A stretch of DNA of 64,000 bases from Opeltia flavorubescens (taxonomy: Eukaryota > Ascomycota > Lecanoromycetes > Teloschistales > Teloschistaceae), in assembly GCA_000442125.1 (NCBI GenBank), contig KE546966.1, forward strand, positions 2,281,471 to 2,345,470, read 5' to 3'. Positions 1 to 13,220 of this stretch are shown here, one piece after another. A program made the translations under genes and the position numbers. Positions within the stretch are counted from its first letter, which is position 1. Every line of letters starts with the position of its first letter. The notes under the pieces are model-generated. The model was not told the origin of the DNA. It did no database searches and worked only from the letters and a program-made list of their open reading frames with translations.

Positions 1-260
1 ATTCCCCACAGACGCTGGACTATTCGTCTGAACACTTGAACCTTCAAAATTGATACCTCTTTCCTAATGACCTAAAGACTATTCTTTGCCTCTATCCTAA
101 GGACTAGTTTACCAGGATTCTAATAGCTCAGCCATGGCTGTTGACGAACAGGAGGAGCCACAGCTATAATCAATCCTTACGGAAAACACAACCCAAAATC
201 CACTCGTCAGCACACTACTTTCTTCCTCTCTAGCCCGGGTGACGGCTAGCCTCCGCCAAG

Positions 261-3200
261 ATGCTCGAAGGTCTTGTGGCAAATCTCTTGAATCGCTTCT
301 TGGGCATGTACGTCAAGAATTTCAATGCTCAACAGCTGAATGTCGGCATATGGAATGGCGATGTTAAGCTCCGAAATCTCGAGCTACGGCGAGAAGCTCT
401 TGACCAGCTGCACCTACCTGTCAACGTTGTTGAAGGATATCTTGGCAGTCTCACCATGTCGATTCCTTGGACGAATTTGAGAGGGAAGCCAGTCAGGGTC
501 ACCATCGAGGATGTGTTTCTACTTGCAGCACCAAAAGAGGATGCGGAGTATAGCGAAGAGGAGGAAGCTGGTAGGGCACACTCCGTGAAGATGGAGAAGC
601 TTGAGAATGCAGAGCTTCTGAAGCAGAGGAACTCCGAGGGTCTCAGTCAGGAGGAACAGCAGAAGAGTCAGAGCTTCACTGAGAGCCTGACAACGGCGAT
701 CGTGGATAATCTGCAGGTCAGCATAAAGAACATTCATATCCGCTATGAGGACACAATCGCTGCTCCAGGCCATCCATTTGCTCTCGGTTTGACACTGAAA
801 GAGTTTAGTGCGGTCAGCACTGACGAAAATTGGAGGCCAAGCTACATTGAAGCAACTTCTGGGACAACGCATAAGCTCGCAGTCTTGGGAGAGCTGGCTT
901 TCTACTGGAACACGGACGCTACACTTTACGGCACCGGCAAAGGTACAGATGTTGGCGCTGAAGCACAAAAGTCAGAACGAGGCGTGCTGATCGACAAATT
1001 TCGAGAAGCCATCTTGAACAGCGAAAACCACCAACACATGCTGAAGCCGGTTAGTGGGAGAGCAGCTCTGGAACTGGACAAGACTGGCAAGGTGGAGAAA
1101 CCTAAAGTCAAAGCGCGTCTGTTGTTCAACGAACTTGGCTTTGTGCTTGATGAAGATCAGTATCGGGATGCCCTTATGATGGTGGATCTCTTCCACTATT
1201 TCATCCGCCACCAAGAGTACAAGAAGTATCAGCCCAAGAGCACGCCGAAAGAGGATCCTAAGGCTTGGCTGAGGTTTGCCTTCACTGCTGTTCATAGCAA
1301 GATACAGGAGCGAAATCGCAAATGGACATGGGGTTATTTCCAAGAAAGGCGTGATGACCGGCTGCGATACATCGAGCTTTTCAAAAAGAAGAAGAAAGAG
1401 GAGAAGCTAAGCCCTGCAGAAACAGAAGAACTGGATAAGCTGGAGCGGAAGCTGACTTATGAGGACCTCCGGTTCTGGCGTTCGCTTGCCCGCAACCAGC
1501 TCCGGAAAGAGAACGTCGGTGTGAAAAAACCTCCACCAAAGCAAACTTGGACCCAATGGGCGTGGGGAGGTGGCAAGAAGACAGAAGAGACCCCCAAAGA
1601 AGGTGACGATGCATCAATGACAGAGGATCAACGGAAAGAGCTCTATGCTGCAATAGATTGGGACGAGAAGAAGGCAATCACTGAAAGTGTCGATTTACCT
1701 CGAGAATCCGTGAAGCTTCAAGTCGAATCATCGCTCCGAACAGGCAGCTTTACACTCAAAAGAGATCCTCATGGTCAAGCTATTGAGATTCTCAGCATGA
1801 TGTTTGATAATTTCCAGGCCAAGTTCTTACAGCGTCCGGATTCACTCTTGGCAGACCTCAGTCTAGGGGGACTCCGAATTAATGATGGCACAACCGAAGG
1901 GAGCCTTTTCCCTCAGATTGTGAACGTAAAGGATATGACTTCGGAGACCGCGAACAAGTCCATCGAGAATGTCTCAGAGACGGCAGAGGATCGTAAAGCC
2001 AAGGAGAAAGCGACAGCGGACTCCCTGTTCCATCTCACCTTTGAGCAGAATCCCCTAGATGAAAGCGCAGATTCTGCTATCACCGTGAAATTAAAGAGCA
2101 TTGAGGTCACATACAATCCACAATTCATTGTACAAATAGCGAAATTCTTCCAACCACCAGAACGACATATGGAATCGATTGGTGCATTACTCGAGACTGC
2201 GGGGGCTACAGTTGAGGGCATTCGACAGCAAACTAGAGCCGGTCTCGAGTTTGCACTTGAAGAGCATAAGACATTGAACGCGAATCTTGATATTCAGGCA
2301 CCGCTGATCATCATCCCTGAGAGCATTACTTCAGAAAGCACACTTTGTCTAGTCTTTGACGCTGGACATGTGAGCCTCAATAGTGAACTCGTGGACAAGG
2401 ATACCATGAAAGATATCCAATCAAAGCAGAAACAGAAGTACAGCGACGACGACTTCAAGCAACTCGAGGGTCTTATGTATGACAAGTTCCTGCTGAAGCT
2501 TGATTCTACGCAAGTCTTGATTGGGCCTGGGATTCAAGCGACCAAGGATCANCTCAATTCCAAAGATAAATCAAAGAACTATCACATCATTGATCGCATA
2601 AACATGGACTTTGTTTTGGAGACCTCTATTATTCCCAAAGCAACAGATTTGACCAAAACTCGAATCTCAGGCCATCTGCCCGTCTTGCATGCATCTATTT
2701 CTGACACGAAGTACAAGAACATGATGAAGCTCATCGATATCGCCATTCCCAAATTCGAATCTGACGAGGCCTCGAATGGTACGGCACAGGTCGCTCCTAA
2801 GCAGCAACCGTCACAAGGTGACAAATCAAGGGCGGAAGAGGCTCTGGGTCGACCTCGCTCTAAATCAGTAGCCGGACCAATTCAGCAAGAACTCGTAATG
2901 GAAGAGGATAGTGACGCAGAAGACGAGCCAGACTCGAAAAAAGCAGCAGTCAAGCGTGTAGAAGAAGACGGTATCAACCTTCATCAGCGAAACTTCCAAT
3001 TCAAATTTACGGTCGACAAACTGCAAGGATCTCTATTCCGTGCGGATCCTGACGAGAGTAAACCTGATCACTTACTTGTAGAACTTGTTGCAGAGCACTT
3101 CGAGCTAGATTTCTATTTGCGACCGTACGATATGGTCGCTGAAGTTCTTCTCAAGTCTCTCAGTGTTGATGATTATATCGACGAGGATCCTAGTCCCGAA

Positions 3201-6200
3201 TTTAAGAAAATCATCTCTAGTCGTGGGTTTGGGGCCAAAGATGACAAAGATCTCTTCAACGTCAAATTTGTCAAAGTCAATAATGATTCTCCAGAGTTCA
3301 TGTCGACGTATGAAGGAATCGCTACAAATCTGGATGTTTCGATCTCGACATTGAATCTGGTTGTCACGCGGAAGACTCTACTCACTCTCCTAGATTTTGT
3401 TCTGATTACCTTCGCCAGTTCGGACGAAGCCCCTCAACAAGTACAACAGATCGAAAATGCCCATGAATCAGATAAACAAGTCGCCAGCAAGGCAAAACCG
3501 GCTGATCAACAAAGTACGGACAAAATCCGCATCAAGATTAGCCTTGAGAGCATTGCACTAATTCTCAACAATGACGGGATCCGACTAGCGACACTTGCTC
3601 TGAATACCGCAGATGTCGGTATCTTTCTCAGTGGAGGCGCCATGCGTGTATCAGCTCGTCTTGGCAATCTATCCTTGCTTGATGATATTAATCAAGGAGC
3701 ATCGGAGGACTCCCCTTTACGTCAGTTGATATCAATCCAGGGTGACGAATTGGCAGATTTCGGCTACCAGACATTCGATCCAAAAGACAAGTCATACCCT
3801 GGCTATGACACCAAGATCTATCTCAGGTCTGGCTCATTGAAACTCAATTTCCTCGAAGAACCTTTCCGTAAGATCATCAACTTCCTTGTCAAGTTCGGTA
3901 AGATGCAGGCAATCTTCAATGCTGCGCGCCAGGCAGCTGCCAATCAAGCCAGTCAGATGCAAGAGAATGCCAATAAAATGCATTTCGATGTTTTGATCAA
4001 GACTCCCATCATTGTATTCCCACGAGTGATGAAGGCAGGTCAGGAGAGAGATCTACTTACGGCATATCTGGGCGAGATATACGCGAGCAACAGTTTCGAG
4101 GAATTAAACCAGTCCAAAGACTCCACTGTGGTGAATCGGATATCAGCTGGTATTCGTCACGTGCGTCTAACTTCAGACTTCCACTATGAAGGCGGTAAGA
4201 CCGAGGAACTGGAGATGATCGATAAGGTCGATCTTGACTTCAAGGTATCCTATGTCGAACATCGCCCTGGCCTTCAAAGACCAGATATGGAGATTGAAGG
4301 CAACATGTCACCAATCAATCTCTGCGTTGCGCAGACGCAGTTGAAGTTCTTGATGGAGCTATCCAAGACTATACCCGGCGCATTTGCCACTGATCCGGAT
4401 CAGGATGAAGATAAGATCATGGAGGAACTACCCAAAGCGACGACGGAGTCAGCGAAGGAGGTTACAGAATCAAAACCTGAGGGAGACGATACAGTCGCTC
4501 GCCCAGCGTATCAAGGGCCAGAGCTGAAGGCAGACTCGGAAAGCTGGACAAAGTTGAACTTTATCTTCAAAACTCAAACAATCTCATTGGAGCTCATTCT
4601 GGCGGATGAGAGTGCTCCTGTAGGCAACGTTGCAGATGCAAGTCTGTCCAAGTTTGCGATCAACGATACCAGTGTCAAATTACATATGAAGAGTGACGAT
4701 TCTCTTGAAGCGGAAATTCTGATTAATTCTTTCACGATTCAAGATAGCCGCACAAAGGAGACGAACAAGTTTAGAAAGATCATGTCCTTGATCAATAATG
4801 ATGTTAAGCAACAATTCATGGCCAACCTGACAATATCAGGTGGCAAAGATCGGCACATGATTGCCATGCTTACCATTGACAGTCCTCGCGTCATATTGGC
4901 CATAGACTATCTGTTCGCCTTGCAAACCTTCGCCAGTACGGCATTTGCTACAGACGAAGCTGTTGCTGTGCCTGAGGATGCTGAAGACGCTTCTCCATCC
5001 GAGGATGATGTAAGTGAAGTTGCTTCATCCGTCAACCGTACCACCAAGGAAGCACCGCAAGGTCCGCAAGATGACAGCACGAAGGAAAGTTCGATGAGCA
5101 TGTCTTTCCGGGTCAATGTTGTTGAAGCTCAAGTTATCCTCATCGCCAATCCTACTATTGCAAATTCGGAAGCCATTGTACTCGGCACGAAACAAGTCTT
5201 GCTATCTCAACAGAACGCTTCAACTTTACAAGTCACCAAGATTGGAATGTTCCTGTGCAGAATGGACAAATTTGATAGTAGCCGATTGCGGATTCTCGAT
5301 GATTTCACTATTCAAATGTCAATGGATAGCCGCTCTAAGGACACCAAATCTTCGATGACCAGCATATCCATCGATATCGAACCCCTTGTCTTGCGGCTTT
5401 CCCTGCGAGATATTCTCCTGGCTCTTCAAATAGTCAACAAGGCTTCCGAGACGATGAACAGTGGAGACAAAAAGATGGAGGATACGGAGCCTCAAAAGAT
5501 CAAGGAGATCACTGATGATGCCAGGGGTGGCACCACCCAGAAGCGGAAATCTATTGCTGCCAAGCCAACATCGACGAAAGCACGTAGAGCTAGTCAGTCT
5601 GTAGTGCAAGGTAAGTCTGCAAAGTCGGACCGAGAGAAGGCGCCACAGTCCTCAATCGTGATGAAGAGGGAGGAAATGACCGCGACCCTCGAGGGCATTC
5701 GTGTAATTCTGATTGGAGATCTCCATGAACTACCCCTAATCGATTGGAGCGTGAAGAAATTCAACGTTGACGTACGAGACTGGTCTGGTGCAATGACCGG
5801 CGACACCAGCTTTGATACTTTTATTAATGTCTACAACTTTTCTAAATCGTCCTGGGAGCCATTGATTGAGCCATGGCAGTTAGGGTTCCACATGTCAAAA
5901 GAGCAAAATCCAGATCGCTTGTCGGTTGAACTCTATTCCCATAAGATGATGGAACTCACAGTCACCTCCGCAACCATTGCACTCGCTTCGAAGTCTGCTG
6001 ATTTCCTCACAACCGAGGAGGACGTACTTTCGAAGCCACGTGGTGCGGACACACCCTACAGAATTCGGAACTATACTGGTTTCGAGATGAACGTCTGGGC
6101 TGCTTCCGAGGAGGAAGATCGCGGCGACGCCGCCAAGCTCACTGATGGCGAGGAAGCACCCTGGCGCTTCGAAGACCCAACCACAATGCGTGAGAACCTT

Positions 6201-9200
6201 TCTCCGGAAGGCGGTCTTGGGGTGATTGGTATCAAGCTTGAGGGTAGCGGCTTCGATAGTGTTGAACGAATTCCTGTTAACCGCGAGGGCGAAACGCTCT
6301 ACAATCTCAAACCACGAAAAGACAAGGTCCTCCATCGGCTGCTTGTTGAAGTCAAGCTTGGACCGGATAACGTCAAATACATCACGATCCGTTCACCGCT
6401 TTTGGTGGAGAACAATACCCAAATTCCTGTGGAGATAGGCGTATTCAGCCCTGAAGAAGGTCATCTTCTCAAGATCGAGAAAATTCCACCCGGTGAAGGC
6501 CGTCCAGCTCCTGTCGGGGCGGCTTTCATGCATTCGCTCGTAATCAGGCCTGACCAAGGGTTTGGGTATACGTGGTCCAACGAACGTTTATTCTGGAAAG
6601 ATCTTCTGAAGCGTCCAACGAGAACGGTCACATGTAGAGGCGAAGACAATGACCAGTCGCCACCATTCTACTTCCAATTGAACACTTCGTACGATAAGGT
6701 CAACCCATTGACAAGGTAAGTAACCATCGCACGTATTCGTCGTGACTTTGCTGACAAGCCAGCGTGTACCCATATATGCGAATCAAGCTTCACGCGCCCA
6801 TTGAGCTCCAAAATCTTCTGCCCTACGACTTCAATTATCGCATATATGACAAGAACACCAAGAAGAATTGGACAAACTTCCTGAGGAAAGGCGGTGTCAG
6901 TCCCGTCCATGTTGTAGAGCTGTCTCATCTCTTGCTGTTGAATATCGACATGCAAGATACTCTATTCAAAGAGAGCGAATTTACCGTCATCAATTCGGGT
7001 GCTCAAGGAGATTTCCGTCGAGAATCGGTGCTTGCTATCAAGGACAAGGAAAATATCCAACTCAATTTGAAGCTTCACTATTTGTAGGTGCCTGTGCTTG
7101 TAATTTGATGTCTAGGCTAACGATGACTAGCAATGTTCCTGATAGTGGCGGCGCATTCAAGGTCACCGTCTATACGCCTTATCTCGTCCTAAACAAGACG
7201 GGTCTAGATATCAACATCCAAAGCAAGACTATGTTTTCCGCAGCGAAGTCAGCAGCTGGGCAGGGTGTGCGGACCGAATCAGAAGGCGGGACTCAAAAGG
7301 CCCTTCCATATATGTTCTCGTATCCAAACGATGATAGAAAGAACCGTGCAACGCTCAAAGTCGGAGATTCCTCTTGGAGCAAGCCCCAAAGTTTTGATGC
7401 CATCGGAAGTACATTCGAGGCCGCCTTGCCATCGCCCACATCTAAATCTGAGCTTAGTGTCGGTGTCTCTGTTGCAGAGGGAGAAGGCAAGTACAAATTG
7501 ACCAAGGTCGTCACTGTTGCACCCCGATTCGTTTTGAAGAACAAGATCAAAGAGGAAATCAACATACGAGAACCTGGTTCGTCGAATATCATGTCATTGA
7601 AAAACGGTCAGCTCTTGCCATTACGTTATTTGAAGCAGACTGGCCAGAAACAGCTTTGCCTTTGCTTCCCTGGCGTCAATAATCAATGGTCTTCACCCTT
7701 TCATATTTCCAACGTTGGTACAGTTCATGTCAAGCTAGCCAAGGCAGGCCAACGGCAAACCCTTATCCGAGTGGAGGTCATCATGGAAGCAGCGACTATC
7801 TTTTTGCATCTCAGTGTCGAGACAAAGCATTGGCCTTATTCCATGCGCAATGAAAGCGACATGGAATTCATGTTCTATCAAGTCAACCCCAATCTTGGCG
7901 AGGATGAGGATGAGCGAGGATCGACGTGGAAACCAATCAGATATCGTCTACCGGCCAGGAGTATAATGCCCTACGCCTGGGATTATCCTGCATCCAAAAA
8001 CAAAGAGCTCATTTTGACTACCAATGGCAAAGATCGACGAATTAAGCTCGCCGAGATTGGAAACCTCGTTCCGATGAAAGTTCCGGCAGCTCAAGGCTCC
8101 AAGCAGCAAAAGATTATCGACGTCAACATCGCCGCTGATGGTCCCACGCAGACACTAGTTCTATCAAACTACAAGCCCTCCAAGAGTATGTATAAGCAGA
8201 AGTCTGGCCAGAACTCCCAAGGAAGCGTCGCTACCAGTTTTGAGGTCAAGGAATTGGAATCCGAAGTCACCTTCAAGGCTCAGCTCCGGCTTGCTGGCAT
8301 CGGTATTTCGTTGGTTAATAGAAACTTGAAGGAGCTGCTCTACCTTACTCTCCGAGATATCGAGTTCAAGTACAGCGACTCAAGACTATACCAGACTGTC
8401 AACGCGACCATCAAATGGGTTCAGATTGATAATCAGCTCTATGGCGGGATCTTTCCCATACTCCTCTATCCCAGCGTGGTTCCCAAGACAGGTAAGGAGA
8501 TGGAGGCTCATCCGATTTTCCATTCCATGGTCACCCGAGTCAAGGATGATTCTTACGGTGTGCTCTATATCAAATATGCCACCTTACTACTTCAGCAGAT
8601 GACCCTTGAGATTGACGAAGACTTCATTTTCGCAATGCTGGATTTTGCCAAAGTCCCAGGCGCATCATGGTCAGAAGAAAAAGAAGGCAAGCTGTGTGAC
8701 GAAGACCTTGATATTCCGGAGCCAAAGCAAGAGCATCAAGGTCAAGACGTCTACTTTGAGTTACTGCATCTGCAGCCCATGCAACTCGATCTATCCTTTG
8801 TCCGCACAGAACGGATCAATGCAGAGGACACAACATCTTCATCAAATCCATTGATGTTCTTTGTTAACGTCATGACCATGTCTATCGGAAATGTCAACGA
8901 TGCACCACTTCGTCTCAATGCGCTGATGCTTGAAAATGCTCGTATTTCGATTCCAGCACTTGTCGCTAACATCCAAGGCCATTATACGCAAGAAGTCGTC
9001 CGGCAAATCCACATCGTTCTTGGGTCGGCAGATTTCCTTGGTAATCCAGTCGGGCTCTTCAACAATGTTAGCTCTGGTGTCGCGGATATCTTCTACGAAC
9101 CGTACCAAGGATTGGTCATGACTGACCGACCGCAAGAACTTGGCATTGGTATAGCAAAAGGGGCATCGAGCTTTGTCAAAAAGTCCGTCTTTGGGTTTTC

Positions 9201-9963
9201 TGATAGCATGGCCAAATTCACAGGTAGCATGTCAAAGGGATTGGCAGCTGCGACACTCGATAAGGAATACCAGGATCAGCGTCGTATGTCCAAGTCTAGG
9301 AACCGGCCTAAGCACGCATTGTATGGAGTGACCTCTGGGGGAAATGCATTCGCATCTAGCATGGCAAGTGGTATCGGTGGGCTGGCGCGGCATCCGCTCC
9401 AAGGTGCGGAGAAAGAAGGTCTACCCGGATTCGTCAAAGGAGTCGGCAAAGGCTTCCTGGGTCTGGCGACGAAACCAGCCATTGGTGCTTTCGACCTGGC
9501 CTCCAATATGGCAGAAGGAGTGCGCAACACGACGACAGTATTCGATGCCGAGGGTCTGGACAGAGTGCGATTGACGCGCTTCATCGGCTTGGACGGCATC
9601 GTAAGACCGTATGCTCAGCGTGAAGCACTCGGCCAATTCTGGCTCAAGACCCTGGATGATGGGAAACACTTCAATGAAGACTACATCGCTCACCTTGAGT
9701 TGCCTGGCAAGGACATGATGGTTATGTTGACTTACAGTCGCATTATGCTCGTTAAGACGAAGAAATTGAAAACCGAGTGGGATGTTAAACTCAATGATAT
9801 TCAAACTATCTCCAAGGAGAGGACTGGTATGTCGGTTACGTTGAAGGGGGGGACGAATGGTCCGTTTATTCCGGTGGGGGAGGAGAGCTCGAGGAATTGG
9901 CTTTATAGGCAGATTGGGGTTGCGGTGGGGGCGTTTAATGAGAGGTATAATGCTAAGGGATGA
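261..9963 (+). CDS. VPS13: VPS13, bridge-like lipid-transfer protein
   Basis: Exons 261-6715, 6763-7083 and 7131-9963 join in phase to 3202 residues, the usual size of fungal Vps13. The introns have GTAAGT and GTAGGT donors and CTGAC and CTAAC branch sites. Residues 1 to about 100 are the chorein N-terminus (MLEGLVANLLNRFLGMYVKN start). A VAB adaptor-binding region spans about 1930-2520: six repeats each show the expected Asn in RNYTG, ENNTQ, QNLLP, LNKTG, KNKIK and RNESD, near residues 1936, 2050, 2169, 2279, 2394 and 2498. The C-terminus has the ATG2/VPS13-type amphipathic region (KKSVFGFSDSMAKFTGSMSK, about 2930) and ends in a PH-like domain. Family members carry phospholipids in bulk at organelle contact sites (vacuole, mitochondria, endosome, prospore membrane). 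An ambiguous base at 2552 makes one unknown residue. Family assignment is secure. Confidence 0.96.
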
Positions 9964-10314
9964 TGATGGGGTATGATTGTGGTTATGGTTATGATACATG
10001 GTGTCTATTAGCGTTTGGGCGAATTGTTTCAGAGGCATAACTACTTCCTAAAGCACATACCACAAACGAATTGATGTATTTTGCTTCCGTTTTGATATTA
10101 AACGTTTCATGGATGAATCACTGGTGATAAGCTCTTCGACTACAAGTGTTTAAACGGTGGACACTGATCGAAGCATGCATGATCACGTCATCGCTGTCGG
10201 GCGCTGTGTTACTATGCTCTTCACCAATCAGAACATGCAGCAGCGATGTTCCGTACATGGTCTTCTATCCGAGTGGTTTCGTAGATTATTTGCTCTCGGA
10301 GGTTTGAGTAAAGT
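9964..10314. other. intergenic, VPS13 3' end / P450 promoter
   Basis: 351 bases between two same-strand genes. It must hold the VPS13 3' UTR and the promoter of the P450 gene. I see no open frame with coding character and no repeat. Confidence 0.6.
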
Positions 10315-11834
10315 ATGGTATCTGACGGAGAGGCGAGATCGCCTTTGCACATCTCCGACATTATCATCTCAATCTGTGTATCATTTTTCGCATTTGTAGG
10401 TACGGTTTGTGGCTACAGAATCTTCCTCCACCCCCTCGCCGGAGTTCCCGGCCCCCTACTTGCAAAATGCACATCCCTCTATCACCTCTACCATTCCTAC
10501 ATGGGAGACGAATGCACTGCCGCCAACGATCTTCACCGCAAATACGGGCCCATAATCCGTCTCGCGCCTGATCTAATCGACATATCCTCCGGCGCAGCTC
10601 TCTCACCCATCTACCTCAACAAAGAGTTTCTAAAACCAGCGAGCTATCATAATGCATATACGGATGGATTTGCAACGATGTTTTCGACTACGGATCTGGG
10701 GTTTAGGGCGGGGAGGGCGAAAGCTGTAGCGCCTCTGTTTGCCCGGGCGGCGGTTGAGAGGGATAAGGGTTTGTTATATGGGTGTGTTGAGAGGTTTGTT
10801 CGACGTTTGGAGAGATTTACCAAGGGAGAGTCAAAGGGCAGGCCGGTGGATGTGCAAGAGCATACCCGTGCGTTGGGGATGGATGTTCTAGCCTCGTACC
10901 TCTTCCGGCATCGACCTCCCCACATGCAAGAAGAGATTAATAAAGGCACCATGATCCCATGGCTAGATATCATCGTAGATGCAGGACGATTCTTCCATTT
11001 TCCATCACGCTTTTTCCGTTTCTGTGTATGGGCGTACCTCATGGCTCGACCGGAAAAAGATCGTTGGGTCGGGTCTGTGGAAATGGTGCGGGGATATGCA
11101 ATGAGCGTTGCGTGTGAAGGTGAAGAGAAGAGAGATGGCACATTTCAAGGGAGGTTGACCGAGCTGGGGATCTCGAAGGAGGAGATCGCCGCTGAGTGCA
11201 AAAGCATGATGGTCGCGGGGATACATTCTTCGGGATCTGTACTGGCGCATATACTGTGGTTGCTTGTAAAGAACCCAAACATGTATGTGTGCTCAATCTT
11301 CTCCAGCGCGCACGAACTCTATTTTTAAAACAATTCAACAGATACGAGCGTCTGCGACAGGAGATCCTGGCGAATCAAGGTAAGGAAAATGATGTTCAAC
11401 AACTCCCCTACCTCCACAGCGTAATCAACGAAGGATTCCGGCTTGCGCCTGCCAATGCTGCACGTTTACCTCGTGTTGTTCCAAGCAGTGGATGGCATTT
11501 CGACGGGCATTATTTCCCACCTGGTACCATCGTTGGTATCGCCCCTCCGCAGCTATTCTTCAATCCGGACGTCTACCCAGATCCGACGCGATTCTGGCCT
11601 GAAAGGTGGGCCAACGCTTCGGTGGAGATGAAAAGAGACCTCGTCCCGTTTAGTGTGGGAATACGACGTTGTATTGCTAAGAATTTGGCGACGGCGGAAC
11701 TTTACATGGCGGTGGAGAAGATTGTGGAGTCTGATATCTTGAGGGGGGCGAAGGTAGTCCAGGATAAGGTGGAGGTTTGGGAATGGTTTAATGTGGCGGT
11801 GAAGGGGAATAAGATTGAGCTGATTTGGGAATAA
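10315..11834 (+). CDS. cytochrome P450 monooxygenase (microsomal)
   Basis: Exons 10315-11282 and 11342-11834 give 486 residues. The intron (GTATGT donor, CAACAG acceptor) restores the frame between LVKNPN and YERLRQEI. An N-terminal membrane anchor (about residues 14-36) is followed by the proline-rich hinge HPLAGVPGP. The I-helix reads MVAGIHSSGS, the K-helix ExxR is EGFR (about 353), PERW is at about 408, and the haem-binding segment is FSVGIRRCIAKNLA with the Cys ligand at about 432. Position +2 after that Cys is Ala instead of the usual Gly. The protein should sit on the ER membrane and oxidise a small lipophilic substrate using a P450 reductase. The substrate cannot be named. It most resembles the fungal benzoate-hydroxylase/trichodiene-oxygenase-like class, a weak call. 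Confidence 0.9.
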
Positions 11835-13220
11835 ACTTACGGTAGAAGAACGGGATAGGGGCGTTTTTCATCTGGGCCAATACCGGTCATGTTCTCTTGT
11901 CAAGATGATGGATTATTTCGTAGTGTTACTCATTCGTCCAACGCATTGTACCCACCATATCAAGGCATCGTTGAGACCCTAAACGTTACTGTCTTGCCGA
12001 CGTGGCGTGCCCGCAGGAGTGTCTACCTCTAGCAGCAAAGAATTATCGCGATCCATCAATAGTTTGACGCCTGGGTGAAAAATTTGTCCACTAGGTACAC
12101 CCCCGGAGTCCCTGTAGTTCGACTTCACCTCTGTGGCGTCGATATCTAATCTTAAGCCCCAATGACCTGAGCTTGGAGTACAACTATCGAAGCTATTTCC
12201 GTGGTCCAGATCGCACTCATCGGGCCTTTGAGGATCCTTACGCGACGAAAGGACCCTGTCAACCGATGAGCTAGAACTATCACCGTTAGCATATTCGGGT
12301 CCCCGCATTATCAACGCATGTCTAACGACGAGTGCCAAGGCGCGAAGATCGCCCTCGACCGTGCTTGATGGCATGAGTCGGCGGTGATTGGATGGCTTCA
12401 AAGTGTTACTTGCATCTACCGGGCCTTTTCCGCTTAGCCTATCTGACACTCAGACCTCATCCTGCTGCGTGACCATGCATGGCTTCGACGAATCATCCGC
12501 AGGATTTGTTCCGGTAGTCACAGTCGGCTTACAGTGTCTGAGAAGTTTGACAGCGCCATTTCATGTGTATTGAGCTTCAAATGACAATGAAGCTGGGAAA
12601 GGGAAGCAAGTGATAATCTGTATACTTAGCCGATTTTGTCGTGAGAGTCCCCGGAAAAGACCAGCTGCTGTCACCGGTTTTGGAGTATGGTAGGCAACAA
12701 ACGTCACATCTTGCCAGTTGCGGAACCTGCGGAAAGATACGGCAAGCAGCAGCATCAGTAGAAGACAGCTCGACTCGAGTGGTGTCAACCAATTGGCCGA
12801 TACTATATTCCCGGTCCTGCTGCTGACTCGAATCGGCCAAAAGGCGTCTTCTCGACTCCAAGCTAATGCAGCCCTGCTAGGAGAAGTTGATGAACTAGAG
12901 AAGAATTCTCTCCGTCATAGCGCTGGTATATCGTCGCTACGAATAGTACTGCATCTGGAAGGCTTCTGGAAGCAATCCAGAAGCTTTCACCAGTTTCCTG
13001 CTGCCTCATTGGCTCCTGACATCGAGATCAAAGGGTTTCTGAAGACTATATATCAGGGTCTTTCCCCGCAAAGATGTAGATCTCTCCTCATCATCAGCAG
13101 CTTTCCCCTCAAAAGCGACTCATCTTCCTCAACGAACTTCAGCAGAGAGTGTCGACAAGGACATAAAACCACCATCAACCCGAACTCTCGACATCCAAGC
13201 AGAGCAAGAACACCGCCAAG
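11835..13220. other. intergenic with weak minus-strand open frames
   Basis: 1.39 kb upstream of the FucP-type permease. Two minus-strand frames attract attention. 12561-12788 begins with a hydrophobic stretch (SSCLLLMLLLAVSF). 11979-12449 is 156 codons, Ser/Asp-rich, ending LLLEVDTPAGTPRR. A GTAAGC donor-like site lies between them on the minus strand near 12530, but I could not build a phase-consistent join. They may be two exons of a small membrane protein gene or nothing. The 200 bases before 13221 are probably the permease 5' UTR. Confidence 0.3.
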
